DNA of 12,558 nucleotides from Candidatus Caccousia avistercoris (GCA_018715025.1 DVMK01000052.1:1-12558), one strand, 5' to 3'; shown: positions 1-5,999, counted from the stretch's first letter. Numbers and translations are program-made. Notes: a model not told the origin generated them from the letters alone.

Positions 1-228
1 GCGGTGTACCGGCCCATTCAGCCGGAGCACGCGGGCACGGCGGAGGACCCCATCCCCTGGGTGTACGGCATAGACTGCCGGGCCGGGCAGTATTTCCGCT
101 ATGAGGGCCATGTGTACCAGGTGGCGGAGGGTGGGGACATGGTCCCCTGCATCTGGGCGCCCGGCACGGCAGGGCTGTGGCAGTGGGTGCGAGTGGAAGG
201 AAAGGGGGACGGCGGTGAAGGGAATTGA
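1..228 (+). CDS. C-terminus of a phage tail/appendage protein (5' partial)
   Basis: The frame is open from the first base and stops with TGA at 226-228, so only the last 75 or so residues are visible and the true start lies upstream. The visible part is rich in aromatic residues (Trp, Tyr, Phe) and resembles the small carbohydrate-binding modules (CBM5/12-like) at the ends of tail-associated proteins in Firmicutes prophages: a Tyr/Phe-rich strand (YFRYEGHVYQV) followed by a closing W-P-G-T-A-G-L-W-Q-W segment. A role in binding the host surface is inferred from this pattern and from the lysis genes that follow. Its end overlaps the start of the endolysin by 14 nt, which suggests translational coupling within one late transcript. 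The phage context is well supported; the exact protein type is not. Confidence 0.6.
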   Translation, partial: AVYRPIQPEHAGTAEDPIPWVYGIDCRAGQYFRYEGHVYQVAEGGDMVPCIWAPGTAGLWQWVRVEGKGDGGEGN

Positions 229-1156
229 TGTTTCCAGCCACCAGGGAACCATTGACTGGAGGAAGGTCGGGGCGGCGGGCGTGGAGTTTGCCATTGTGCG
301 GGCGGGCTACGGACGCTTTGCGAATCAAGCGGACAAGCAGTTCCGGAAAAATGTGGAGGGGGCCCTGGCCGCAGGGCTCCATGCTGGCGCTTACTGGTTC
401 AGCTACGCCATGAGCCCGGATGAGGCCAGAGAGGAGGCCGCCCTGTGCGCCTCCGCCCTGGAGCCGTACCGGGGAAGGCTGGAATTCCCGGTATATTTCG
501 ATTATGAGTACGACTCGGAGCGGTATTCCAGGGCGCACGGCGTAACCCCCACCAAGGCCCTGCGGGAACAGCTGGCGGCGGCCTTCTGCATGGAGCTGGA
601 GCGCCGCGGCTGGCGGGCCGGGGTGTATACCAATAAGGATTATTTGAATAACCGGTGGAGCCTGGCCGCCCTCTCCGCCTGGGAGATCTGGCTGGCGGAC
701 TACACCGGCGGGCCGAATGTTTCCTGCGGCATGCAGCAGACGGGCTCCAAGGGCCGCGTGGACGGGATTTCCGGCAATGTGGACACAGACGCCGCCTTTG
801 CCGATTACCCGGCCCTCATCCGCGCCGGCGGCTGGAACGGGTTCGGCAAAGGGGCCACAGGGAAGGGCTGGACAAGCGACACCACCAACGGTGCGGACAA
901 CCCGGTGCTGATTGCGCCGGACTCCCACTACACCGTAAAGATTACCGGGGAGGACATCGGCCTGGTGTGCGGCCAGAGCGGCGGGCAGCCCGCGGCCTTC
1001 CGGCTGGTGCGCTGCCGCCGGGAGAACGGGTACACGCTTTGGCATGTGGTGCCGGTGGGCCGGCCCGGCCAGAAGGCGGGAATTTACCCGGCGGCCGGGG
1101 GCGGGCTGGTGTTTGCCGCTGAAATAGCGGAGAAAGAGGGGAGGAAGGCGGAATGA
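215..1156 (+). CDS. Phage endolysin, GH25 lysozyme (N-acetylmuramidase)
   Basis: The protein has 313 residues from the GTG at 215. That start is preceded by a purine-rich AAGGGGGA site at about 202-209 and places the family's conserved N-terminal KGIDVSSHQG at residues 2-11; the frame is open further upstream but that part is a shadow of the previous gene. GH25 enzymes cut the beta-1,4 link between MurNAc and GlcNAc in peptidoglycan. Visible family marks are D5 in GIDVSSHQ, the catalytic DxE pair D96/E98 in VYFDYEYD, the YTN segment near 138-140, and a closing GNVDTD at 187-192. After about residue 205 there is a Gly-rich linker and a C-terminal domain (about 229-300) that I do not recognise, probably wall-binding. 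The ATGA overlap with the next gene couples it to the holin. Release from the cell would depend on that holin, since no signal peptide is visible. Confidence 0.93.
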   Translation: MKGIDVSSHQGTIDWRKVGAAGVEFAIVRAGYGRFANQADKQFRKNVEGALAAGLHAGAYWFSYAMSPDEAREEAALCASALEPYRGRLEFPVYFDYEYDSERYSRAHGVTPTKALREQLAAAFCMELERRGWRAGVYTNKDYLNNRWSLAALSAWEIWLADYTGGPNVSCGMQQTGSKGRVDGISGNVDTDAAFADYPALIRAGGWNGFGKGATGKGWTSDTTNGADNPVLIAPDSHYTVKITGEDIGLVCGQSGGQPAAFRLVRCRRENGYTLWHVVPVGRPGQKAGIYPAAGGGLVFAAEIAEKEGRKAE

Positions 1157-1620
1157 CGAAGGGGCAGGCAGGCTATTATTCCCTGCTGGCGGGGCTGGCG
1201 GCAGCCGGGGCCGCGGCGGCGGAGCTGCTGGGGGGCTGGGACTCCCTTCTGCAGATTTTGGTGACGGTAATGGGGGCGGATTTCCTCTTGGGAACGGCGC
1301 TGGCGCTGGTGTGGAAGCGTTCCCCCAAAACGGCGGACGGGCGCTTTGAAAGCCGGGCCGGGGCCAAGGGGCTGTTCCGGAAATGCGGCGTGCTGCTGTG
1401 CGTGCTGGTGGCCGCCCGGCTGGACGTGCTGTTCGGCGGGGAGGGCTATGTGCGCACCTTGGTGATTTTGTTTTTTCTGGCCAACGAGGGCTTCAGCGTG
1501 CTGGAAAATCTGGGCGCCATGGGCCTGCCCCTGCCCCCGGCGCTGAAAAACGCCTTCGCCGCCCTGGCAGAAAAAAGCGGCGCTTTGGGCGGGGAGCAGC
1601 CGCCTGCGCAAAAGAAGTAG
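1153..1620 (+). CDS. Phage holin, TcdE/Bhl family (phage_holin_4_1 type)
   Basis: This 155-residue membrane protein starts at the ATG inside the ATGA overlap with the endolysin, 8 nt after a GGGGAGG site (1138-1144). Hydrophobic stretches lie at about residues 7-28, 32-54, 78-95 and 103-120, ending in the family-like NEGFSVLENLGAMGLPLPPAL segment; a charged loop containing the SRAGAKGLFRK pattern separates the second and third. The family forms lesions in the cytoplasmic membrane that release endolysin at the end of the phage cycle; related proteins (TcdE in Clostridioides difficile) have been linked to toxin release. The order lysin then holin is the reverse of many phages but does occur in Firmicutes prophages. 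It is the last phage-like gene in the window. The C-terminal tail is Ala/Gly/Lys rich. Confidence 0.9.
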   Translation: MTKGQAGYYSLLAGLAAAGAAAAELLGGWDSLLQILVTVMGADFLLGTALALVWKRSPKTADGRFESRAGAKGLFRKCGVLLCVLVAARLDVLFGGEGYVRTLVILFFLANEGFSVLENLGAMGLPLPPALKNAFAALAEKSGALGGEQPPAQKK

Positions 1621-1637
1621 AAATTTTGCCCCGTTTG

Positions 1638-1646
1638 TGATATAAT
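1638..1646 (+). promoter_or_regulatory. Extended -10 promoter upstream of glpP
   Basis: A consensus TATAAT lies at 1641-1646 with a TG one base upstream (1638-1639), i.e. an extended -10. No convincing -35 is visible 16-18 nt further up (the bases there form the holin stop region), as is common for extended -10 promoters. Transcription would begin near 1653 and give a leader of about 220 nt before glpP. It could instead be a residual phage promoter. Confidence 0.6.
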
Positions 1647-1649
1647 AGC

Positions 1650-1871
1650 CGCAGCACGGCTTTCCCCAGGGCGAAACACACAGTACGCGATTTGCCCGCC
1701 GGAGGCGCGCGAGGAGTCCTCACCGCAGGCCTCGCGGAGCAGCCGGGAAGCCGTACAGAACCACGGCAGAATCGCGAGCGGTGCGGTTGCGTTTTGAACC
1801 CAGTCCAAGGCCGCGGGACGCGGCCAGCGCGCGACGTCCCCGCCGGAGGCGTCCCACCGGAGGTGAAAGAA
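1650..1871 (+). other. Long GC-rich structured leader / probable prophage-host junction
   Basis: About 220 nt without a supportable gene lie between the promoter and glpP. The glpP frame is open back to 1692 but that part reads as low-complexity Pro/Gly/Arg/Ala. The stretch holds a perfect 7-bp inverted repeat, CGCGAGG (1708-1714) with CCTCGCG (1730-1736), and GGGACG (1815-1820) facing CGTCCC (1835-1840), with a second CGTCCC at 1850-1855 that could compete. It also contains the short repeats listed separately. Because the phage lysis genes end at 1620 and a host gene begins at 1872, the right attachment site probably lies here; no core sequence can be identified without the other end. Confidence 0.45.
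1696..1863 (+). repeat. Three copies of CCNCCGGAGG
   Basis: CCNCCGGAGG occurs at 1696-1705, 1840-1849 and 1854-1863. The first two belong to a longer identical 13-mer, CCCGCCGGAGGCG (1695-1707 and 1839-1851), which contains the mini-hairpin CGCC-GGA-GGCG. The third copy supplies the GGAGG ribosome binding site of glpP (1859-1863). The repeats are seen directly; whether they belong to a dispersed genomic repeat family or help to mask the ribosome binding site is inference. Confidence 0.55.
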
Positions 1872-2435
1872 ATGGCAGAGTTACAGGAATGGATGGAGGA
1901 CTGCCCGGTGATTGCGGCAGTCAAGGACAGGGAAGGGCTGGCGCAGTGCCTGCAGTCAGAGATCAAAGTGGTGTTTATCCTGTTCGGCACCGTGTGCAAT
2001 ATTGGGGAACTGGTACACCAGGTGAAGGCGGCGGGCCGCTGCGCCATTGTGCACATCGACCTGGTTTCCGGGCTGAGCGCCAAGGAGATCAGCGTGGACT
2101 TTATCCGAAAATACACGGAGGCGGACGGAATCATCAGCACAAAGCCGGCGCTCATCAGCCGCGCGGCAGAGCTGGGCCTGTATACGGTGCAGCGCTTTTT
2201 TGTGATCGACTCCATGGCGCTGGCCAACGTGACCCGCCACCAGGGGGCCTGCAAGCCGGATTTTATTGAGATCCTTCCGGGAACCATGCCGAAGATCTTC
2301 CGGAAAATCTGCCGGGAAACGGCCGTGCCTGTCATTGCCGGGGGCCTTATTTCCGACAAGGAGGACATTATGGCGGCCCTGAACGCCGGGGCCTGCGCCA
2401 TCTCTACCACCAACCCCCAGGTCTGGTTTATGTGA
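1872..2435 (+). CDS. glpP: Glycerol-3-phosphate responsive antiterminator GlpP
   Basis: The protein has 187 residues, close to the usual length of about 190 for the family. The ATG at 1872 follows GGAGG (1859-1863) by 8 nt and gives the expected N-terminus; the longer frame from 1692 is not credible protein. Family-diagnostic segments run the whole length: CPVIAAVKD near the start, VVFILFGTVCNIGELV, CAIVHIDLVSGLSAKEI, ADGIISTKPALI, PDFIEILPGTMPKI, and VIAGGLISDKEDIMAALNAGACAISTT. GlpP is a TIM-barrel-like cytosolic RNA-binding protein that, with glycerol-3-phosphate bound, prevents termination in the leaders of glp genes (known from Bacillus subtilis glpD and glpFK). The gene directly after it is preceded by such a leader with a strong terminator, which fits exactly. 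No terminator separates glpP from that promoter, so glpP transcripts may also run into the leader. Confidence 0.96.
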   Translation: MAELQEWMEDCPVIAAVKDREGLAQCLQSEIKVVFILFGTVCNIGELVHQVKAAGRCAIVHIDLVSGLSAKEISVDFIRKYTEADGIISTKPALISRAAELGLYTVQRFFVIDSMALANVTRHQGACKPDFIEILPGTMPKIFRKICRETAVPVIAGGLISDKEDIMAALNAGACAISTTNPQVWFM

Positions 2436-2505
2436 GGGCGGTTTCGGAACAGCGGGAAGGAAGTAAAAATCAAAAGTAAGAGTATTTCTTATCTTTCAAA
2501 TTTCC

Positions 2506-2534
2506 TTGCAATTTGAAACCGGTTGTGGTATGAT
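2506..2534 (+). promoter_or_regulatory. Sigma-A promoter of the glycerol-3-phosphate dehydrogenase operon
   Basis: A -35 box TTGCAA (2506-2511) is followed after exactly 17 nt by a -10 box TATGAT (2529-2534), with TG at 2526-2527 making it an extended -10. It sits in an AT-rich stretch after the glpP stop. The start of transcription would be near 2541, leaving a leader of about 147 nt before the first structural gene. Confidence 0.8.
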
Positions 2535-2560
2535 AATCAGGCAGACAATAAAATACTTTA

Positions 2561-2647
2561 TTTTTGCAAGAGATTTTGAGCCAAGCAAAAAGAGCGCCCG
2601 GGGATCGGGCCTGCTTTTGCTTGGCTTTTTTTGCGTGTTCCGCAAAA
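2561..2647 (+). promoter_or_regulatory. GlpP-type antitermination leader with competing hairpins
   Basis: The leader holds short complementary arms that can pair in more than one way. TTTTTGC (2561-2567) can pair over 7 bp with GCAAAAA (2585-2591), which is part of the 5' arm of the terminator; forming one would exclude the other. Just after the terminator, TTTTGCG (2629-2635) and CGCAAAA (2641-2647) form a 7-bp hairpin with a 5-nt loop that uses part of the terminator's U-run. Known: GlpP acts on glp leader RNA at an inverted repeat followed by a T-run. Inferred: the first, weak A-U-rich pairing could be the antiterminator stabilised by GlpP with glycerol-3-phosphate. Confidence 0.6.
2579..2632 (+). 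terminator. Rho-independent terminator in the glp leader
   Basis: AGCCAAGCAAAA (2579-2590) and TTTTGCTTGGCT (2615-2626) form a perfect 12-bp stem. Inside it GCCCG (2596-2600) and CGGGC (2606-2610) form a second 5-bp stem across a small internal loop. A run of seven T (2626-2632) follows. It lies between the promoter and the first structural gene, so it acts as an attenuator rather than as the end of an operon, and would also stop readthrough from glpP. Confidence 0.9.
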
Positions 2648-2687
2648 TCTCGCCCGCGCTCACAAATTATGGACAGGAGGAAGTTCA

Positions 2688-4130
2688 ATGGTTGATGTCA
2701 TTATCATCGGCGGCGGCATCTGCGGCTGCTCGCTCCTTTACGAGCTGAGCAAATACAAGGTGAACGCCCTGCTGGTGGAAAAGGAAAACGACGTTTCCGT
2801 AGGGACCACGAAGGCCAACAGCGCCATTGTACACGCCGGGTACGACCCGCACCCGGGCACCAAAATGGCAAGGTACAACGTGGAGGGGAACGCCTACATC
2901 AAAGAGCTTTGCGCCAAGCTGGACGTGCCCTACAAGCAGATCGGCAGCCTGGTGCTGGCCTTTGACGGCGAGCAGGACGCCTTGGTGCAGGAGCTTTGCC
3001 GCCGCGGCCAGGCCAACGGGGTGCCTGGGGTCAGGGTGCTTTCTGCCCAGGAGGTGCGGGAGATGGAGCCCAACGTGAGCGAAAAGGCGACCAGCGCCCT
3101 GTACGCCCCCTCCGCCGGGATTGTAAGCCCCTGGGAGCTGGCCATTGCCCTGGCCGAAACCGCGGTGAAAAACGGGGCGAAGGTTTCTTTGAACAGCGAA
3201 GTGACCGGCATAGAAAAGGCGGGGGACGGCTACCGGGTTTCTCTGGCGGACGGCCGCACTCTGGAAGGCCGTTTTGTGGTGAACGCCGCCGGCGTTTACT
3301 GCGACAAAATCAACGATATGGTGAACCCTCACCGCTTCACGGTGCAGGCCAACAAGGGCGAATATTACCTGCTGGACAAAAGCCAGGGCGAGCTGGTCAG
3401 CCATGTGATTTTCCAGTGCCCCAGCAAGGTGGGCAAGGGCGTGCTGGTTTCCCCCACCGTGCACGGCAACCTGATTGTGGGCCCCAACGCGGAGGATGCG
3501 GAAAAGGGCGACCTGGGCACCACCGGCGGCGGCCTGGCCTTTGTGCGGGAAAAAGCCGCCCTCTCTGTGCCGGGGGTGAACTACCGGGAGTCCATCCGGA
3601 ATTTTGCCGGGCTGCGGGCTGTGACGGAAATTGACGATTTCATAGTGGAGGAAAGCGAGAGCAAGGGCTTTTTCAATATTGCGGGCATCAAGTCCCCCGG
3701 GCTTACCTCCGCCCCCGCCATTGCCCTGGACATGGTGCGCATGCTGGGCGCGGCCGGGCTTGCGCTGGAAAAGAAGGAGACGTACGAGGACGAACGCCAT
3801 GTGGTGCGCTTCAAGCACCTTTCCCACGAGGAGCGGGCCAAAGCCATCGCCCAAAACCCGCTGTACGGGCAGATTGTCTGCCGGTGCGAAACCATCACCG
3901 AAGGCGAGATTGTAGACGCCCTTCACCGGCCCCTGCCCCCCTGCTCTGTTGACGGCGTGAAGCGCCGGTGCGGCTCTGGCATGGGGCGCTGCCAGGGCGG
4001 CTTCTGCGGCCCCCGCGTGCAGGAGATTATCGCCCGGGAGCTGGGCGTGCCGCAGACAGAGGTTATGCTTGACCGTGCCGGGATGGCCATCATCACCGGG
4101 GAAACCAAGATGGGAGGGGACGCGGAATGA
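2688..4130 (+). CDS. GlpA-like FAD-dependent glycerol-3-phosphate dehydrogenase with BFD-type [2Fe-2S] domain
   Basis: The 480-residue protein starts at ATG 2688, 7 nt after AGGAGG (2675-2680); upstream in-frame starts lie in the regulatory leader. Residues 1-36 form the FAD-binding Rossmann fold (GGGICG at 8-13, E31 at the end of strand 2). A DAO-type oxidoreductase domain follows to about 355, with KANSAIVHAGYD at 42-53 and IAGIKSPGLTSAPAIALDMV near 331-350. The C-terminal domain carries C398-x-C400 and C435-x4-C440, the ligand spacing of BFD-like [2Fe-2S] domains as in E. coli GlpA. The likely reaction is glycerol-3-phosphate to dihydroxyacetone phosphate in the cytosol. Placement behind glpP and its leader supports that substrate over other DAO-family substrates. 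The next gene overlaps by ATGA, so the products are probably made together and may form a complex. I use no symbol because it is a GlpA-like paralogue, not proven glpA. Confidence 0.88.
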   Translation: MVDVIIIGGGICGCSLLYELSKYKVNALLVEKENDVSVGTTKANSAIVHAGYDPHPGTKMARYNVEGNAYIKELCAKLDVPYKQIGSLVLAFDGEQDALVQELCRRGQANGVPGVRVLSAQEVREMEPNVSEKATSALYAPSAGIVSPWELAIALAETAVKNGAKVSLNSEVTGIEKAGDGYRVSLADGRTLEGRFVVNAAGVYCDKINDMVNPHRFTVQANKGEYYLLDKSQGELVSHVIFQCPSKVGKGVLVSPTVHGNLIVGPNAEDAEKGDLGTTGGGLAFVREKAALSVPGVNYRESIRNFAGLRAVTEIDDFIVEESESKGFFNIAGIKSPGLTSAPAIALDMVRMLGAAGLALEKKETYEDERHVVRFKHLSHEERAKAIAQNPLYGQIVCRCETITEGEIVDALHRPLPPCSVDGVKRRCGSGMGRCQGGFCGPRVQEIIARELGVPQTEVMLDRAGMAIITGETKMGGDAE

Positions 4131-5401
4131 ACGAAACCTTGTATGACGTAATTGTGGTGGGCGGCGGCCCCGCCGGCCTGGCCGCCGCGCTGGAGGCCTG
4201 GAAGAACGGCGCGGAAAGCGTGCTGATTCTGGAACGGAACAACGAGCTGGGCGGCATCCTGAACCAGTGCATCCACAACGGGTTCGGCCTCCACTATTTT
4301 AAAGAGGAGCTCACCGGCCCCGAGTACGCGGGCCGCTTTATCCAGCAGCTGGAGGGCACTGGCATTCAGGTGATGCTGGGGGCCATGGTGCTGGATATTT
4401 CTCCCGACAAGACGGTGCACGCCATGAGCCGGAAGAACGGCTACATGATGCTCAAGGCCAAATCCATTGTGCTGAACATGGGCTGCCGTGAGCGCACCCG
4501 CGGCGCCATCGCCATCCCCGGCGACCGGCCCGCCGGCATCTTCACCGCCGGCGCCGCCCAGCTTTATGTGAACATGGAGGGCTACATGGTGGGCAAGCGG
4601 GTGCTCATCCTGGGCTCCGGCGACATTGGGCTTATTATGGCCCGCCGCATGACGCTGGAGGGCGCCAAGGTGCTGGGCTGCGTAGAGCTCATGCCCTACT
4701 CCAACGGCCTGAACCGGAACATCGTCCAGTGCCTGAACGACTACAACATCCCCCTGTACCTTTCCCACACCATTGTGGACATCAAGGGCGACAAGCGGGT
4801 GGAGCAGGTGGTGGTGGCCAAGGTGGACGACAAGCGCACGCCCATCCCCGGCACAGAGATTACCTTCGACTGCGACACCGTGCTGCTCTCGGTAGGGCTT
4901 ATCCCCGAAAATGAGCTTTCCCGCCAGGCCGGCATCGAAATCGACCGGCGCACCAACGGCCCGGTGGTGTACGAAAATATGGAAACCTCCATCCCCGGCG
5001 TGTTCGCCAGCGGCAACGTGGTGCATGTGCACGACCTGGTGGACTTCGTCACGGCAGAAAGCCAGCGGGCCGGCAGGGCCGCCGCCCTGTACGCCAAAAA
5101 CGGAGAACCCGGGGGCCCCTGCGTGCAGGTGGAAAACGGCAGCGCGGTAAATTACACCGTGCCCCAGAAGATCCGCACCGATAACGTGGAGAAGTTTGTA
5201 GAGATTTTCTTCCGGGTGAATTTTGTGTACACCAATATGGTCATCCAGATCTCCTCCGGGGACGAGGTGCTGGCCAGCTTCAAGCGGGAGCACATGGCCC
5301 CCGGCGAAATGGAGAAGGTCGTGTTCCCGAAGGCGCTGTTCTCCAAAATTAAGGACGGCAAAATCAAGGTTTCCGTGGTGAAGGAGGCAGATGCGCAATG
5401 A
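4127..5401 (+). CDS. FAD/NAD(P)-dependent oxidoreductase of the glycerol-3-phosphate module
   Basis: The 424-residue protein starts in the ATGA overlap with the previous gene, after GGGAGGGG (4112-4119). It has two nucleotide-binding folds: FAD site GGGPAG at residues 12-17 with E36 further on, and an NAD(P) site GSGDIG at 163-168. A late FAD motif (GVFASGNVVHVHDLVD, about 291-306) is followed by an extension from about 345 to the end. The GGILNQCIHNGFGLHYFKEELTG stretch near 42-64 is typical of this GlpP-linked group. The CxxC redox disulfide of thioredoxin reductases is absent, so that common automatic label is unlikely. It probably passes electrons between the GlpA-like partner and NAD(P)(H) or another carrier; this partner role is inferred from the conserved gene order. 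It overlaps the next gene by ATGA as well. Confidence 0.85.
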   Translation: MNETLYDVIVVGGGPAGLAAALEAWKNGAESVLILERNNELGGILNQCIHNGFGLHYFKEELTGPEYAGRFIQQLEGTGIQVMLGAMVLDISPDKTVHAMSRKNGYMMLKAKSIVLNMGCRERTRGAIAIPGDRPAGIFTAGAAQLYVNMEGYMVGKRVLILGSGDIGLIMARRMTLEGAKVLGCVELMPYSNGLNRNIVQCLNDYNIPLYLSHTIVDIKGDKRVEQVVVAKVDDKRTPIPGTEITFDCDTVLLSVGLIPENELSRQAGIEIDRRTNGPVVYENMETSIPGVFASGNVVHVHDLVDFVTAESQRAGRAAALYAKNGEPGGPCVQVENGSAVNYTVPQKIRTDNVEKFVEIFFRVNFVYTNMVIQISSGDEVLASFKREHMAPGEMEKVVFPKALFSKIKDGKIKVSVVKEADAQ

Positions 5402-5754
5402 CAGAGCTGATTTGTATTGTATGCCCCAAGGGCTGCCACCTGAAGGTGGATGAGGAAAACGGCTACACCGTCACCGGGAACGGCTGCCCCAGAGGGGCGG
5501 CGTACGGCCAGAAGGAGCTGACCAACCCCACCCGGGTGATCACCTCCACCGTTCGGGTGGAGGGCGGCACGCTGAAGCGGGCTTCGGTGAAAACCAGCAG
5601 CGACATTCCCAAAAAGGATATTTTCGCCGCCATGCGCCTGCTGGACAGCGTTACCCTGCAGGCCCCGGTAGCCATTGGAGATGTGGTCCTGGAAAATATC
5701 CTGGGCCTTGGGGTGGATTTTGTCGCCACCAAAAACGTCCCTCAAAAAGCATAA
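5398..5754 (+). CDS. DUF1667 small cysteine protein of the glycerol-3-phosphate module
   Basis: This 118-residue protein starts in an ATGA overlap, 10 nt after GGAGG (5383-5387). The N-terminus holds four cysteines, C6-x2-C9-x3-C13 and C30 (in GNGCPRG), a pattern suited to binding a metal or an iron-sulfur cluster. The rest is a small alpha/beta domain with the family-like NPTRVITSTVRV and LKRASVKTSSDIPK segments. DUF1667 proteins are regularly found third behind the GlpA-like and FAD/NAD(P) enzymes in Firmicutes and Thermotoga-type glp clusters; their function is not established as far as I know. A small electron-transfer subunit replacing the GlpC subunit of E. coli is my inference. The similarity of the Cys pattern to the N-terminal cluster of molybdopterin oxidoreductases explains some misannotations. 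Confidence 0.88.
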   Translation: MTELICIVCPKGCHLKVDEENGYTVTGNGCPRGAAYGQKELTNPTRVITSTVRVEGGTLKRASVKTSSDIPKKDIFAAMRLLDSVTLQAPVAIGDVVLENILGLGVDFVATKNVPQKA

Positions 5755-5759
5755 AAGCT

Positions 5760-5793
5760 CCCTGGCCCCGCTTCCCGCGGGGCGCGGACAGGG
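5760..5793 (+). other. Strong GC hairpin after the glp operon
   Basis: GCCCCGC (5765-5771) and GCGGGGC (5777-5783) form a perfect 7-bp stem with loop TTCCC. Outside it CCCTG (5760-5764) can pair with CAGGG (5789-5793) across a one-sided 5-nt bulge. No T-run follows, so it is not a classic terminator; it may protect the 3' end of the mRNA or be a pause site. Confidence 0.5.
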
Positions 5794-5885
5794 TTACCTC
5801 CTAAACTTCCATACCTGTGGCCGGCACCTGGCGCAAGCGCTGGGCCGGCCCGGCGCCCGGCCCGGCAAAGGCGGCACATTGTGCA

Positions 5886-5913
5886 GCCCGCGCCTGCGGC
5901 CGGGCGTTTTTTT
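5886..5913 (+). terminator. Rho-independent terminator of the glp operon
   Basis: GCCCG (5886-5890) pairs with CGGGC (5901-5905), and inside it GCC (5892-5894) pairs with GGC (5898-5900) around loop TGC, with one bulged C. A run of seven T (5907-5913) follows. An alternative, longer fold pairs CGCCCGGCC (5854-5862) with GGCCGGGCG (5898-5906), perfect over 9 bp and ending at the same T-run. Either form would stop transcription before the XRE gene. Confidence 0.75.
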
Positions 5914-5959
5914 GTTTCCGGCCGGTCTGCAGGCGGGCTCCATGACGAAAATTTTCTTA

Positions 5960-5983
5960 ATAGGAAACTATTTTCTTTCCTAT
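5960..5983 (+). promoter_or_regulatory. Inverted repeat, candidate operator for the XRE regulator
   Basis: ATAGGAAA (5960-5967) and TTTCCTAT (5976-5983) form a perfect 8-bp inverted repeat with an 8-nt spacer. It ends 16 nt before the -35 box of the regulator's promoter. Its AT-rich, dyad form and position suit a dimeric HTH_3 protein; binding by the adjacent regulator is inference. Confidence 0.5.
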
Positions 5984-5999
5984 CTTTCCAATCAGTACC

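Noticed and set aside
1692..1871. N-terminal extension of GlpP by 60 residues from a TTG
   Set aside because: The added residues are low-complexity and unlike the family. The ATG at 1872 has a proper ribosome binding site and gives the family's normal length.
1650..1871. A tRNA or tmRNA gene as the phage attachment target
   Set aside because: I looked for a cloverleaf and a T-loop GTTCNA pattern before glpP and found nothing convincing.
2685..3926. A 413-codon minus-strand frame opposite the GlpA-like gene
   Set aside because: Antisense shadow with low-complexity His/Gly-rich sequence. The plus strand has the real domains.
3923..5398. A 491-codon minus-strand frame opposite the oxidoreductase genes
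   Set aside because: His/Gly/Val-rich composition without motifs. It mirrors the plus-strand enzyme, which has clear FAD and NAD(P) sites.
4127..5401. Thioredoxin reductase as the label for the second FAD enzyme
   Set aside because: The CxxC redox pair is missing and the gene sits in a GlpP-linked module.
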